Source of the DNA: Limimaricola soesokkakensis
GTDB taxonomy: Bacteria; Pseudomonadota; Alphaproteobacteria; Rhodobacterales; Rhodobacteraceae
Reading direction: 5' to 3'
DNA: 64,000 nt
Assembly (NCBI RefSeq): GCF_900172345.1
Contig: NZ_FWFY01000002.1
Coordinates: forward strand, 62,001-126,000
This document shows positions 40,138 through 50,000 of this stretch, piece after piece. Every line of letters begins with the position of its first letter. Within the stretch, counting starts at the first letter, position 1. Below the pieces are notes generated by a model. That model worked only from the letters and a program-made list of their open reading frames with translations. It had not been told where the DNA came from and ran no database searches. The translations under genes were made by a program, and so were the position numbers.

Positions 40138-41076
40138 ATGCTGGATCAGATCAGGGGCCTGCACCACGTCACCTCGATGGCGTCTGGGGCCCGGGCCAAC
40201 AACGCCTTCTTCACCGATACGCTCGGCCTGCGCCGGGTGAAGAAGACGGTGAATTTCGACGCGCCCGACGTCTATCACCTCTATTATGCCGATGAGATCG
40301 GAACGCCCGGCACGGTGATGACCTATTTCCCATTCCCGAATGCCGGGCGGGGGCGTCGCGGCGCGGGCGAGGTGGCGCTGACCGCCTTCGCCATTCCGCA
40401 GGGCAGCACCGATGCGTGGGAGACCCGGCTGCGCGAGCGCCATGTCGAGAACATCCTTCGCGACAGCAGCTTCGGTGCCCCCCGCCTCCTGTTCGACGGC
40501 CCCGATGGCGAAAGGCTGGCGCTGGTCGAGGCAGCGGCAGACGGGCGTTCGCCGTGGACCGCCGGGGGCGTGTCGGAAGAGATCGCGATTCGCGGCTTTC
40601 ACTCGGTCGAAATGCTGCTGCGCGACAAGGCGGCGACGGTCGAGCTGCTGGAATTCATGGGATACCGCGAAGCGGCCGCTGACGGAGCAGTGACACGCTA
40701 CGAGATCGCGGGTGGCAACCCGGCGAGCCGCATCGACATCCGGGTCGATCCTGCGGCGCCGCGTGCACAGGCCGGCGCGGGCTCGGTGCACCACATCGCC
40801 TTCGCTGTCGAAAACCGCGCTGCGCAGGCCGAGGTCGCCGAAAGGCTGGCCGGGGCCGGCTGGCCCACCACGCCGCAGATCGACCGCGACTACTTCTTCG
40901 CGATCTATTTCCGCAGCCCGGGCGGCGTGCTGTTCGAAGTGGCGACCAACGAGCCCGGCTTCGACCGCGACGAGGATCGCGCGCATCTGGGCGAGGCGCT
41001 GAAGCTGCCCAAGCAGCACGAACATCTGCGCGCCGAACTCGAGCGCCGGCTCGAGCCGTTGGGAGATGGCGCGTGA
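40138..41076 (+). CDS. VOC-family ring-cleaving dioxygenase (MhqE/MhqO-like)
   Basis: 312-residue protein built of two vicinal-oxygen-chelate (glyoxalase) repeats. Probable metal ligands are the His in GLHHVTSM near residue 8, the His in SVHHIAF near 220 and the Glu in GVLFEVATNEPGF near 262. This arrangement matches the extradiol dioxygenases that act on methyl-hydroquinone in Bacillus. GGGGAG upstream. Its stop overlaps the GTG of the next gene by four bases, so the two are coupled. The substrate is an inference from the partner gene. Confidence 0.82.
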   Translation: MLDQIRGLHHVTSMASGARANNAFFTDTLGLRRVKKTVNFDAPDVYHLYYADEIGTPGTVMTYFPFPNAGRGRRGAGEVALTAFAIPQGSTDAWETRLRERHVENILRDSSFGAPRLLFDGPDGERLALVEAAADGRSPWTAGGVSEEIAIRGFHSVEMLLRDKAATVELLEFMGYREAAADGAVTRYEIAGGNPASRIDIRVDPAAPRAQAGAGSVHHIAFAVENRAAQAEVAERLAGAGWPTTPQIDRDYFFAIYFRSPGGVLFEVATNEPGFDRDEDRAHLGEALKLPKQHEHLRAELERRLEPLGDGA

Positions 41077-41666
41077 CGCTTCACGCCGCGCGCCAAGACG
41101 GGCGCCCCGGCGCGCCCCTCCTCCTGACCTTTCACGGCACGGGCGGCGGCGAGCAGCAGTTCCATCGCTTCGGCACCGAACTGCTACCCGGTGCGCATGT
41201 CGTTTCGCCGCGCGGCACGGTGAACGAGGGCGGCGCGCTGCGCTACTTCCGGCGCCGTGCCGAGGGCGTTTACGACATGGAGGATCTGGCGCTGCGCCGC
41301 GACGAAATGGCGGAATTCGTTGCAGCCGAGATCGCCCGGACTGGCGCCACGCGGGTTCTGGGCCTCGGCTATTCCAACGGCGCAAACATCCTCGCCGCCG
41401 TGGCGCTGGAGCGGCCCGATCTATTCACCGATCTGGCGCTGCTGCACCCGTTGATCCCGTGGACCCCGGCACCGCAGCCCGGCCTCTCCGGTCGCCGCGT
41501 GCTCATTTCCGCTGGCGAACGCGATCCGATCTGCCCGGCGCCGATGACACGGGCCCTCATCTCCTATCTTCAGGCGCAGGGGGCCGAAATCACCCAAGCC
41601 TGGCATCCCGGCGGCCACGAAATCCGGCCCGCCGAGATCGACGCTGTGAGAGACTTCGTCGGCTAG
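41073..41666 (+). CDS. Alpha/beta hydrolase, phospholipase/carboxylesterase (MhqD-like)
   Basis: 197 residues with the catalytic triad Ser101 (GYSNG), Asp151 (AGERDPICP) and His182 (PGGHEI), and the oxyanion HGTGGGE near residue 21. This is the short bacterial carboxylesterase fold of MhqD/YpfH. It starts with GTG overlapping the dioxygenase stop. The pair dioxygenase plus hydrolase resembles the mhqED quinone-resistance unit. Its stop codon shares the CTAG tetranucleotide with the stop of the convergent pseudouridine synthase. Confidence 0.85.
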   Translation: MTLHAARQDGRPGAPLLLTFHGTGGGEQQFHRFGTELLPGAHVVSPRGTVNEGGALRYFRRRAEGVYDMEDLALRRDEMAEFVAAEIARTGATRVLGLGYSNGANILAAVALERPDLFTDLALLHPLIPWTPAPQPGLSGRRVLISAGERDPICPAPMTRALISYLQAQGAEITQAWHPGGHEIRPAEIDAVRDFVG

Positions 41667-42346
41667 AACGGCGCCTTGGCGGTATAACGTACGCCCTTGC
41701 CGCCATCGGGGTGACGGAACTGCAGGGTTTCGGAATGCAGCATCAGCCGCGGATGATCGCGCGCCTTGCCCTCGGCATAGAACGGGTCGCCAAGGATCGG
41801 GTGACCGAGCGCCAGCATGTGCACGCGTAGTTGGTGGCTGCGCCCGGTCTTCGGCATCAGCCGCACCCGGCTTTCGTCCGCATCGGCGCGCAGCACCCGC
41901 CAGTCGGTGACCGCCTGTCGCCCGTTCTCGTGATCGACCATCTGCCGTGGCCGGTTCGGCCAGTCGACAATCAGTGGCAGGTCGACGGTGCCGGTCGCGG
42001 GCTCCAGCCGTCCCCGTACCCGCGCGACATAGGTCTTCTTCGCCTGGCGCTTTTCGAATTGCAGCCCGAGATGGCGCTGGGCGTGCGGCGTCAGTGCGAA
42101 GACCATGACGCCCGAGGTATCGCGGTCGAGCCGATGCACCAAGAGTGCCATCGGATAGGCTTCCTGCACCCGGGCCAGCAGGCAGTCGGCAAGGTGTTCG
42201 CCCTTGCCCGGGACCGAAAGAAGCCCGGCGGGCTTGTCGACGATCAGCACCTCGTGGTCCTCGTGAATCACGACGAGCGGCTCCATCGGCGGGTCGTAGG
42301 CGCTGCCGATATCGGGTTCGGGCGGGGTGTCAGGCGTCCGGGTCAT
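41663..42346 (-). CDS. RluA-family RNA pseudouridine synthase
   Basis: 227 residues, isomerising uridine in rRNA or tRNA. The catalytic Asp is D74 in VHRLDRDTSG. Other family segments are HEVLIVDKPAGLLSVPGK and GRSHQLRVHMLALGHPI. I start at the ATG at 42346, which lies 17 bases inside the end of the upstream regulator gene and suggests coupling; the ATG at 42286 (MEPLVVIHED) would give a 207-residue core and is also possible. The short form resembles RluA itself more than RluC/D. The target nucleotide is unknown. Confidence 0.88.
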   Translation of the reverse strand: MTRTPDTPPEPDIGSAYDPPMEPLVVIHEDHEVLIVDKPAGLLSVPGKGEHLADCLLARVQEAYPMALLVHRLDRDTSGVMVFALTPHAQRHLGLQFEKRQAKKTYVARVRGRLEPATGTVDLPLIVDWPNRPRQMVDHENGRQAVTDWRVLRADADESRVRLMPKTGRSHQLRVHMLALGHPILGDPFYAEGKARDHPRLMLHSETLQFRHPDGGKGVRYTAKAPF

Positions 42347-42908
42347 CCCGCAGCGGTGCCAGCAGCCAGACCACCGTGCAAGGGGTGTCGTGGGGATTGA
42401 GCCAGGATATCTCCTCGCCCCGGGCCCAGAAGCTGTCGCCGGGGCCAAGCGCATGATGCCGCCCGCCGATCCGGATCTCGAACCGGCCCTCCAGCACGTA
42501 GCCCATCTCGACCCCGCCCCTTCGGCTCGGCTGGTCCGAAGCGGAATGGGCGTCGAGAGTGCTGCGATAGAACTGGATTCCGTGGACGAGCGGTGCGAGC
42601 AGGTCATCGATCGCCCCGGTATTGTCGGCCGGCAGCGGACGGCGCTGACCGGCGCGCAATACGTTGCCCGCCTCGGGGATCGGCTCCGCATCGCGGAGAA
42701 ACAGCTGCGACAACGGCAGATCGAACGCCCGCGCGATGGCGACCAGATCGGCGTAACCGGGCTGGGAGCGATCCCGCTCCACCTGGCTGATCCAGCCGGT
42801 GGAGCGGTTGGTAAGAGCCGCGAGATCCGCGATCCTCAACCCCCGCGACTTTCGAAGGCGTCGCAGGTCCCGCCCCAAACTGCCGCGTTCTGGCGAAGCG
42901 TCACTCAT
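42330..42908 (-). CDS. XRE-type regulator with C-terminal cupin
   Basis: 192-residue transcription factor. A helix-turn-helix of the XRE/Cro class covers about residues 15-70 (RRLRKSRGLRIADLAALTN...WISQVERDRSQP), and a cupin domain covers about 115-190 (GYVLEGRFEIRIGG), which probably senses a small molecule. Such MerR-like XRE-cupin proteins control amino-acid or amine utilisation genes. The start is the ATG giving MSDASPERGS; an ATG nine bases upstream is also possible. It overlaps the pseudouridine synthase gene. Confidence 0.85.
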   Translation of the reverse strand: MSDASPERGSLGRDLRRLRKSRGLRIADLAALTNRSTGWISQVERDRSQPGYADLVAIARAFDLPLSQLFLRDAEPIPEAGNVLRAGQRRPLPADNTGAIDDLLAPLVHGIQFYRSTLDAHSASDQPSRRGGVEMGYVLEGRFEIRIGGRHHALGPGDSFWARGEEISWLNPHDTPCTVVWLLAPLRDDPDA

Positions 42909-42976
42909 CAACCACATGGCCTTTAGTACAGGGCACGGCGCCTTCTCTACCAAGGCGAAGCACACCGCAACACGAT

Positions 42977-43459
42977 TCAACCGCGCGCGGCGCGCTGATG
43001 TCCAAAGAACACGGTTTTCATGAGCGCCTCCAAGCGTGCGGCATCCTGCGCGTCGAAGGCATCCGGTTGGTCGCTGTCAATGTCCAGCACGGCAAAGACT
43101 TCGCCCTGCGAATCGCGCAGGGGAATCACCAACTCCGAACGGGTCGAAGCCGCGCAGGCGATATGGCCCGGGAACGCCTCGACATCCGGCACGAGTTGGG
43201 TCTCTCCGCTGCGCGCGGCGGCGCCGCAAACACCGCGGTCGAAGGGAATGGTCAGGCAGCCATGGCCGCCTTGATAGGGCCCGATCTTGAGAAGGCCGGG
43301 CGCCGTCACCCGGTAGAAGCCGGTCCAGTCGAAGCGGTCATCGGCGTGGTGCAACTCGCAGGCGATGGTCGCCATCAGCGCGATCTCGTCGGTTTCCCCC
43401 TCGGTCAAAGCGAGGATACGCGCGCGCAACTCGTCGAAAGGCAGTGTGGTCGTCGTCAT
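42977..43459 (-). CDS. msrC: Free methionine-R-sulfoxide reductase (GAF)
   Basis: GAF-domain reductase of free Met-R-sulfoxide (160 residues). The three active-site cysteines are C68, C78 and C102, with spacing of 10 and 24 residues exactly as in E. coli fRMsr. Conserved segments are FDWTGFYRV, GPYQGGHGC, DRGVCGAAA and FPGHIACAAS. GGAG seven bases upstream gives the start. It stands among oxidative-stress genes. The symbol follows E. coli naming. Confidence 0.93.
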   Translation of the reverse strand: MTTTTLPFDELRARILALTEGETDEIALMATIACELHHADDRFDWTGFYRVTAPGLLKIGPYQGGHGCLTIPFDRGVCGAAARSGETQLVPDVEAFPGHIACAASTRSELVIPLRDSQGEVFAVLDIDSDQPDAFDAQDAARLEALMKTVFFGHQRAARG

Positions 43460-43533
43460 GAGGGGCTCCCGCTGAGGCGATCCAACAGGTGTAACGAGCG
43501 GCGCGGCCCGCGCAACCCTTTGACGGCGCCCCT

Positions 43534-43860
43534 CTAGTTGAGATCCACCTGCAGGGGATAGTGCCCGTCCTCGAAGGGACCGAAAAGATCGTCCAGATCG
43601 GGGTGATCGACCGGCTCGCCGGAATAGTCGGCGACGAGGTTCTGCTCGCTCACATAGGCCACGTAATAGCTCTGCGCGTTCTCTGCGAGCAGGTGGTAAT
43701 AGGGCTGCTGCTTGGCCGGACGGCTGTCCTCGGGGATCGACTGATACCACTCCTCGGTGTTCGAGAAGATCGCGTCGACATCGAAGATCACGCCCCGGAA
43801 CGGGTGCTTGCGATGGCGGACCACCTGACCCAAGGAATATTTCGCGCGCGACTTCAGCAT
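43534..43860 (-). CDS. hspQ: Heat shock protein HspQ
   Basis: HspQ/YccV-like protein (108 residues), in E. coli a Lon-activating specificity factor and stabiliser of DnaA. Family motifs are KYSLGQVVRHRKHPFRGVI, EEWYQSIPEDSRPAKQQPYY and HLLAENAQSYYVAYVSEQN. AAAGGA precedes the ATG. It is separate from msrC by 74 bases and divergent from the AEC transporter. Confidence 0.95.
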   Translation of the reverse strand: MLKSRAKYSLGQVVRHRKHPFRGVIFDVDAIFSNTEEWYQSIPEDSRPAKQQPYYHLLAENAQSYYVAYVSEQNLVADYSGEPVDHPDLDDLFGPFEDGHYPLQVDLN

Positions 43861-43943
43861 GGCAGACCGTCCTTTCCACCAGTAATACCCGCAAAGCCCC
43901 TCACAGGTCCATGCGGGGCGGTCAAGTAGGGGAGAAACAGTCC

Positions 43944-44828
43944 GTGAACCTTGTCCTGACAGTGCTGGAGATCACCGCGCCGGTCTTCGCCCTCGCCACG
44001 ATCGGCTTCGTCTGGGTGCGACTCGGCCTCGCCTACGACGTGCCCTTCGTCAGCCGCATGGCGATGACCATCTCCGTACCCTGCCTGATCTTCGTGGCGC
44101 TGATGCAGACCGAGATCGACCCCTCGGCGCTGGCCACCCTCTCGTTCGCCGCCGCCCTCAGCTACGCGGTGCTGGCGGCGCTCCTCGCGGCGCTTTTGGC
44201 GGTGATGCGGCTCGACATGCCGACCTATCTGGCGCCGCTGATCTTCGGCAATACCGGCAATCTCGGCCTGCCGCTGGCGCTCTTCGCCTTCGGGCAGGAG
44301 GGGCTGGGCTACGCGGTCGTGGTCTTCGCGGTCATGGCAATCGGCTCCTTCACATTCGGCATCTGGCTGGTGGCGGGGCGCGGATCGCTGGGCCGGGTGC
44401 TGCGCGAACCGCTGGTCTGGGGCACGGTGCTGGGCGCGCTGTTCCTGTGGCAGGGCTGGCAGACGCCGCAGGTGGTCACCAACACGCTGGAGCTGGTGGG
44501 CCAGATGGCAATTCCGCTGATGCTGATCACGCTGGGCGTCGCGGTGGCGCGGCTCAGGCCCGGCACGCTGGCGCTCTCGACCGGGCTCTCGGCCACCAAA
44601 ATTGCGCTCTGCGCCGGTGTCGCCGTGGGGCTGGGGTTGTGGTTCGGCCTGCCGCCGGTGGCCTTCGCGGTGCTGGTATTGCAGATTTCGACCCCGGTGG
44701 CGGTGACCTCCTACCTGCTTGCCGAGAAATACGGCTCCGACGCGCAGGCCGTGGCGGGTCTGGTGGTCACATCCACGTTGCTCTCGGTGATCGCTTTGCC
44801 GCTCATACTGGCAATCGTGATCGCTTGA
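43944..44828 (+). CDS. AEC family transporter
   Basis: Auxin efflux carrier-like permease (294 residues) with about ten hydrophobic helices and the usual inverted repeat of five. It contains the conserved FGNTGNLGLPLALF near residue 102 in the crossed-helix region. The GTG at 43944 follows GGGGAG, so I start there. The substrate is unknown; relatives export organic acids or malonate. Divergent from hspQ. Confidence 0.85.
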   Translation: MNLVLTVLEITAPVFALATIGFVWVRLGLAYDVPFVSRMAMTISVPCLIFVALMQTEIDPSALATLSFAAALSYAVLAALLAALLAVMRLDMPTYLAPLIFGNTGNLGLPLALFAFGQEGLGYAVVVFAVMAIGSFTFGIWLVAGRGSLGRVLREPLVWGTVLGALFLWQGWQTPQVVTNTLELVGQMAIPLMLITLGVAVARLRPGTLALSTGLSATKIALCAGVAVGLGLWFGLPPVAFAVLVLQISTPVAVTSYLLAEKYGSDAQAVAGLVVTSTLLSVIALPLILAIVIA

Positions 44829-44901
44829 TCTACCCTGCCCTGTTCCACGGCGGCCCGGCTTCGGCTAGGCTCGCAAAAAAACGAGCACTTGCGAGGGGCA
44901 G

Positions 44902-45486
44902 ATGAGCAGACTCTTTCGCGCCATGATTCTGTTGGCCGTCCTGGCCGGATGCGGGCCGCGCGACTTCGCCGCCCCGCGCGAGCTGGACGACGCCTGCAGC
45001 ATCGTGCGCCAGCATCCCGACTATCTCCGTGCCTTCAAGGCGACCGAGCGCAAATGGGGCGTGCCGGTCCCGGTCCAGATGGCGATCATCTACCAGGAGA
45101 GCAAATTCATCGGCAACGCGCGCACGCCGTTCCAGTGGAAGCTCGGGGTGATTCCCGTCGGCCGGCAATCCTCGGCCTATGGCTACAGCCAGGCGCTCGA
45201 CGGCACCTGGGAGGAGTACATGGAGCAGGAGGGCGGCTTCCGGCACAAGCGTGACCGGATCGAGCACGCGACCAACTTCATGGGCTGGTACATGAACGGC
45301 ACCCAGCGCGAACTGGGCATCCCGCTCTACGATACCCGCAACCAGTACCTTGCCTATCACGATGGGCGCGCGGGCTACCGGCGTGGCACTTGGAAGTCCA
45401 AGGGTTGGCTAATCAACGTCTCCGACGCACTGGCGCGGCGCACGCTGCTTTACGACAGCCAGCTGCGCGCCTGCGGCAAGCGCTGA
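44902..45486 (+). CDS. Lipoprotein with transglycosylase SLT domain
   Basis: 194 residues, with a lipobox LLAVLAGC and lipidated C17, so anchored in the outer membrane. The SLT-like domain follows: YQESKFIGNARTP with catalytic E66, AYGYSQALDGTWEEY, and HATNFMGWYMN. It cleaves peptidoglycan glycan strands, like other lytic transglycosylases. It may serve cell-wall turnover or assembly of an envelope complex. A good terminator follows. Confidence 0.88.
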   Translation: MSRLFRAMILLAVLAGCGPRDFAAPRELDDACSIVRQHPDYLRAFKATERKWGVPVPVQMAIIYQESKFIGNARTPFQWKLGVIPVGRQSSAYGYSQALDGTWEEYMEQEGGFRHKRDRIEHATNFMGWYMNGTQRELGIPLYDTRNQYLAYHDGRAGYRRGTWKSKGWLINVSDALARRTLLYDSQLRACGKR

Positions 45487-45497
45487 ACCACGGATGC

Positions 45498-45524
45498 GGG
45501 CGGCCCTAGGGCCGCCCTTTCCTT
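45498..45524 (+). terminator. Intrinsic terminator after SLT lipoprotein
   Basis: Perfect 9-bp GC stem (45498-45506 with 45509-45517) followed by TTTCCTT, 11 bases past the stop codon. Confidence 0.75.
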
Positions 45525-45630
45525 GTGCGGCAGGCCGATGCAGTCCCTTCGGGGAGCTGTGCGACTCGGGGCGCGAAGCCTACCCTGCGGCACGGGCCGA
45601 GTTGCGGCCCGATCATGGGAGATACTCGAC

Positions 45631-46119
45631 ATGTTTCGATTCCCAGATCACCCGTGGCGCGGCGGGGGCATCGCCCTTGTCCTCGCCCTGACCGGCTCCA
45701 TGGCCTTCGGCATGGACGACATGGCGAAATCGATGGCGCCGGATATGCTGGAGTGGGGCGCCGGGCCGCCCACCCTGCCCGAGGGCGCCGAGCTTGCCGT
45801 GCTGAGCGGCAACCCGATGGAGGCCGGCCCCTTCGTGGTGCGATTGCGCTTTCCAGACGGCTTCGCGGTGCCACCGCACACCCACCCCACCGCAGAGCAC
45901 GTGACGGTGATCTCCGGCACCCTGCTCTTCGCCCATGGCGAGGACCCCGCAACGGCTGAGCCGCAGCCGGTCGCGGCCGGCGGCTTCATCATGATCCCTC
46001 CCGACCACCCGCACCGGGCGACGGCCGAAGGCGAGACCGTGATTCAGATCAATGGCGAGGGGCCGTTCGCGGTGACCTACCTCGATCCCGCCGACGATCC
46101 GCGCGGCCAGACCAACTGA
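45631..46119 (+). CDS. Exported cupin-domain protein
   Basis: 162 residues. It has an N-terminal signal peptide (hydrophobic about 12-27, cleavage near AFG) and a single cupin_2 barrel. The metal ligands are in PHTHPTAEHVTVISG and the second His group is in IPPDHPHRAT. A periplasmic enzyme or small-molecule binder with no recognisable substrate. GGGAGA eight bases upstream. It converges with lolA. Confidence 0.82.
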   Translation: MFRFPDHPWRGGGIALVLALTGSMAFGMDDMAKSMAPDMLEWGAGPPTLPEGAELAVLSGNPMEAGPFVVRLRFPDGFAVPPHTHPTAEHVTVISGTLLFAHGEDPATAEPQPVAAGGFIMIPPDHPHRATAEGETVIQINGEGPFAVTYLDPADDPRGQTN

Positions 46120-46131
46120 CCACGACGAAAA

Positions 46132-46159
46132 GGGCCGCCGGTCGGATGACCGGCGGCCC
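46132..46159. terminator. Bidirectional terminator, cupin/lolA
   Basis: Perfect 12-bp stem (46132-46143 with 46148-46159), 4-nt loop, between convergent genes. The minus-strand exit has UUUU, so it works best for lolA. The plus strand has no T run. Confidence 0.78.
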
Positions 46160-46182
46160 CGAGAGGGTTCAGGCGTGGCCCG

Positions 46183-46791
46183 TCACCACTTCGACATCTC
46201 GGAGCGGATGTTGAACTTCGCATCCGAAATGCCCGCGCCCGGCCGCAGGTCGTTGAGCACCACGGTGGTTTTCTGCCCGGCATTGTCGGTGACGATCCAC
46301 TGGCGCAGTTCCACCGGATCGGCGGTGAACACCATCTGGATCGAGCCGTACTCGGGATGCGCCGGGTCCTGCGCGGTCACCGTGGTCTTGGTGCCGTCGG
46401 AGGTGTGCCCCGTCACCATGCCCGCCCGTCCGAGATTTACGTTGCGCTCGAGGATGATGTTGAGCGGCGTCTGGTTCAGCGGGTAGCGCTCGGGCCCGGT
46501 GTTGGAGCGGGCGTCGAACACCGCGACCTGACCGCCACCGGCGATCATCATCGAACGGTCGCCCGCGTATTCGAAGCGGATCCGGCCGGGCCGCTTGATA
46601 TACATCGTGCCGGTCTTGATTGAGCCGTCGCCGTTGATCTGGGTGAAGCCCGCGGTCGCCGACTGGAGCTGGTTGAGATAGTTCGAAATCTCGCCCAGCG
46701 AGAGCTGGCGCGCAAAGGCCGGCCCGGTGGTGACCGCCAGCGTGGCGGCCGCGGCGAGCGAGGCGAGGAAGCTGCGTCGGATCATGGTCAT
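46183..46791 (-). CDS. lolA: Outer-membrane lipoprotein carrier protein LolA
   Basis: 202-residue periplasmic chaperone that carries lipoproteins from LolCDE to the outer membrane. It has a signal peptide (MTMIRRSFLASLAAAATLA, cleavage near AFA), then the LolA half-barrel: GDGSIKTGTMYIKRPGRIRF, MMIAGGGQVAVFDAR and TADPVELRQWIVTDNAG. Met 3 is an alternative start. It is downstream of ftsK with 219 bases between them and a terminator in the gap; the ftsK-lolA neighbourhood is common in proteobacteria. Confidence 0.92.
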   Translation of the reverse strand: MTMIRRSFLASLAAAATLAVTTGPAFARQLSLGEISNYLNQLQSATAGFTQINGDGSIKTGTMYIKRPGRIRFEYAGDRSMMIAGGGQVAVFDARSNTGPERYPLNQTPLNIILERNVNLGRAGMVTGHTSDGTKTTVTAQDPAHPEYGSIQMVFTADPVELRQWIVTDNAGQKTTVVLNDLRPGAGISDAKFNIRSEMSKW

Positions 46792-46924
46792 GTCTCGCGT
46801 TGTCCTTCATGTCGTGGCCCCGAATGGACAGCAGGGCGCCTTGGCACTCGATATAGGGTCGGTCTGCCGGATTGTCCGCCGCTAGGCGATATCGCGCGCG
46901 CCGCCAGTCAATGACCGCGCCATG

Positions 46925-46956
46925 AAAAGCCCCCCGCCCGGCGGGGCAGGGGGCTT
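46925..46956 (-). terminator. Intrinsic terminator after ftsK
   Basis: Long imperfect stem: an outer arm pairs 46927-46934 with 46949-46956, and an inner cccgcc/ggcggg arm sits within it. It is followed on the minus strand by UUUU. It lies about 55 bases past the ftsK stop. Confidence 0.7.
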
Positions 46957-47010
46957 AACCCATTGGAAAATCTAGGATCACGGCCCCCTCACGGAGGACT
47001 CGCGGCAATG

Positions 47011-50000
47011 TCAGTGCACCTCGGGCACCAGCACTTCGCGCTTGCCGACGTGGTTCGCGGAGGAGACCACGCCCTGATCCTCCATCTGTTCGACCAGCCT
47101 CGCGGCCTTGTTGTAGCCGATCGCCAGCTTGCGCTGGATGTAGGAGGTGGAGCATTTGCGATCCTTGGCGACGATCTGCACCGCCTGGTCGTAGAGCGCG
47201 TCCTCGCTGTCGGAGCCGGAGGTCGAGGAGCCGCCCCCCGCGAGGCCCAGCACCGCGTCGATATCCGAACTCTTGTCCTCGTCCGGGCCCTCGACCACGC
47301 CGCCCACGTAATCGGGCGGGCCGAAGCCCTTGAGGTAGGTCACGATCTCCTCGACCTCCTCGTCCGAACAGAACGGCCCGTGCACGCGGGTGATCTTGGA
47401 GCCGCCCGCCATGTAGAGCATGTCGCCCATGCCCAGGAGCTGCTCGGCGCCCTGTTCGCCGAGGATCGTGCGGCTGTCGATCTTCGACGTGACCGAGAAG
47501 GAGATCCGGGTCGGGAAGTTGGCCTTGATGGTACCGGTGATGACGTCGACCGAGGGGCGCTGGGTCGCCATGATCAGGTGGATGCCGGAGGCCCGCGCCA
47601 TCTGCGCGAGGCGCTGGATGCAGGCTTCGATCTCCTTGCCCGCGACCATCATCAGATCGGCCATCTCATCGACGATGACGACGATGTAGGGCAGCACTTC
47701 GGGCTGGAACTCGTCGGTCTCGAAGATCGGGTCGCCCGTCTCCTCGTCGAAGCCAGTCTGCACCGTGCGCGAGAACATCTCGCCCTTGGACAGCGCGTCG
47801 CGCACCCGGCCGTTATAGCCGTCAATGTTGCGCACGCCCATCTTCGACATCTTGCGATAGCGCTCCTCCATCTCGCCCACGACCCATTTCAGGGCGACGA
47901 CCGCCTTCTTGGGGTCGGTGACCACGGGCGAGAGCAGATGCGGGATGCCGTCATAGACGCTGAGTTCCAGCATCTTCGGGTCGATCATGATCAGCCGGCA
48001 TTCCTCGGGGGTGAGTTTGTAGAGCAGCGACAGGATCATCGTGTTGATCGCCACCGACTTGCCCGAGCCGGTGGTACCGGCGATCAGAAGGTGCGGCATC
48101 TTGGCGAGGTTGGCGATTACCGGCTCGCCGCCGATATCCTTGCCGAGCGCCAGCGGCAGCTTCATCTGGTTGTCGCCGTAGTCGCGCGCGGTGAGGATCT
48201 CGCGCAGCGCCACCATCTCGCGCTTGGCATTGGGCAGTTCGATGCCGATCACCGAGCGGCCCGGCACGGTCGAGACCCGCGCCGAGAGCGCCGACATGGA
48301 GCGCGCAATATCGTCGGCGAGGCCGATGACGCGGCTGGCCTTGAGGCCCGGCGCGGGCTCCAGCTCGTACATGGTGACCACAGGGCCGGGGCGGACCGAG
48401 ACGATCTCGCCCTTGACGCCGTAATCCTCGAGCACGCTTTCGAGCTGGCGCGCGTTCTCTTCGAGCTGCGCATCCGGCAGGTGGTGCCGCTCGATCGCGG
48501 CGGGGTCCATCAGCAGGTCGAGCGGCGGGTACTCGTATTCGGGATAGGCGACCTGCGGCGTTGCGGGCTGGCTCGGCGGCGCCACCGGCGCGGGCTGCGG
48601 CGCGGCGCGCGCGATCTCGGCGGCCGGGCCCTGGGGGGCAGACTGACGCGCGGCGACCGGCTCGGCGCGGTGCGCGGCAAATGGCGGGGCGGCGGGCGCG
48701 GGTGTGCGGGCCGGTGCAGCGGGCTCGCGGCGCGCGGTGAGCGGCGGCTCGGCCGGGCGCTGTGGCGCGACGGGGGCGGACATCGGAGCCTCCGGCTCCT
48801 GCCAATCCTCGGCCTCGACCGGCTGTTCGGATCCGTCCGCCCACTGCGGTTCGGCGGACACGTCCCAGTCCTGATGCGGTTCCGCCTCAAGCGCCTGCTC
48901 GGGCATCTGCTTCCAGTCGTCCTGCGGCGCGGCCTGCTCGGGCCATCCGGCGGTCGCGTCATAGGCCACGTCATCGCCCGCCTCGACCGGCTGCGGCTCG
49001 GGCATGGTGCCGAACGGATCGGGTCGCGCCATGTCGCGGGCCAGCGGCGGCTCGACCCGGGGCACCGGGGCCGCGTCCGCGCGGGCAGCGCCAAGCGTCT
49101 GGCCCGCGAGCGCCTGCCCGGCGGCGGCGAGACCGGCCCCGGCAGCGGCGAGCCCGGCGCCGGCCACGGCGCGCGGCGTCTTGTTGATCATCAGCGGTTT
49201 TGGCCCACGGCCACGGGTCAGCGAGGGCTCGATCCGGCCATGCTGGAACGGCGGCATCGTGTTCTGCCCGGTGCGCGCCCGGATCGCATCAGAAATGCGC
49301 GAGCGGATCCGGTCGTCATCGGCGGGACGCTCGGCCGCGGCCTGCGCGGTGAGCGGCGGCTCGACCGGGGCGGCGGGCGACGTCTCACGCGGCTCGGTGC
49401 GGCGCAGCAGCTGCGGCATCCGCGACAGCAAGCCGCCAGAGGGTTCCTCGGTGCGAGCCGGGCGCGGCGGCGCGGCGAGCGTGCCCGGGGGCGCCGGCGG
49501 CAGTCGCCGCGCCGGAGCCGCGTCCTGTGCGGCGGGCGCGGCCCCGGACCAATCGTCTTCGGGCCAGTCGCCCCGGGCCTGCTCATCGTCCGACCAGCCA
49601 TCTTCGGCCCAGCCCGTCTCTTCCGTCATCGGCGGCGCGGGGGGCACGGGCGCGGGCTGGCGAGGCATGACCCGGGACACGGCCGGCGGCATGCGTCGCG
49701 CCGGCGCGCTGTCCTCAATCAGGGCTTCGTCCTCCTCCGCCTCCGAAGCGGCGGGGGCGGGCCGGGCGGCGGCGCTGATGCTGGCCATGCGCTTGGCGGC
49801 ATGGGCGCGCACCACGGCAGCGACGCGCTGGGTCTGGTCCGGTTCGGGCACCGCGCGGGCGGCGGCGTCTTCTTCGGCGGCGATCGCCGCATCGCGGCGC
49901 ATCTGCTCGCGGCGCGACTCGATCTCGTCACCGATTCGGGCGCGCAGCACCTCGGCGGCGCGCATAGAAACCGTGGCGCCGCGCCCCATCAGCCGCAGAC

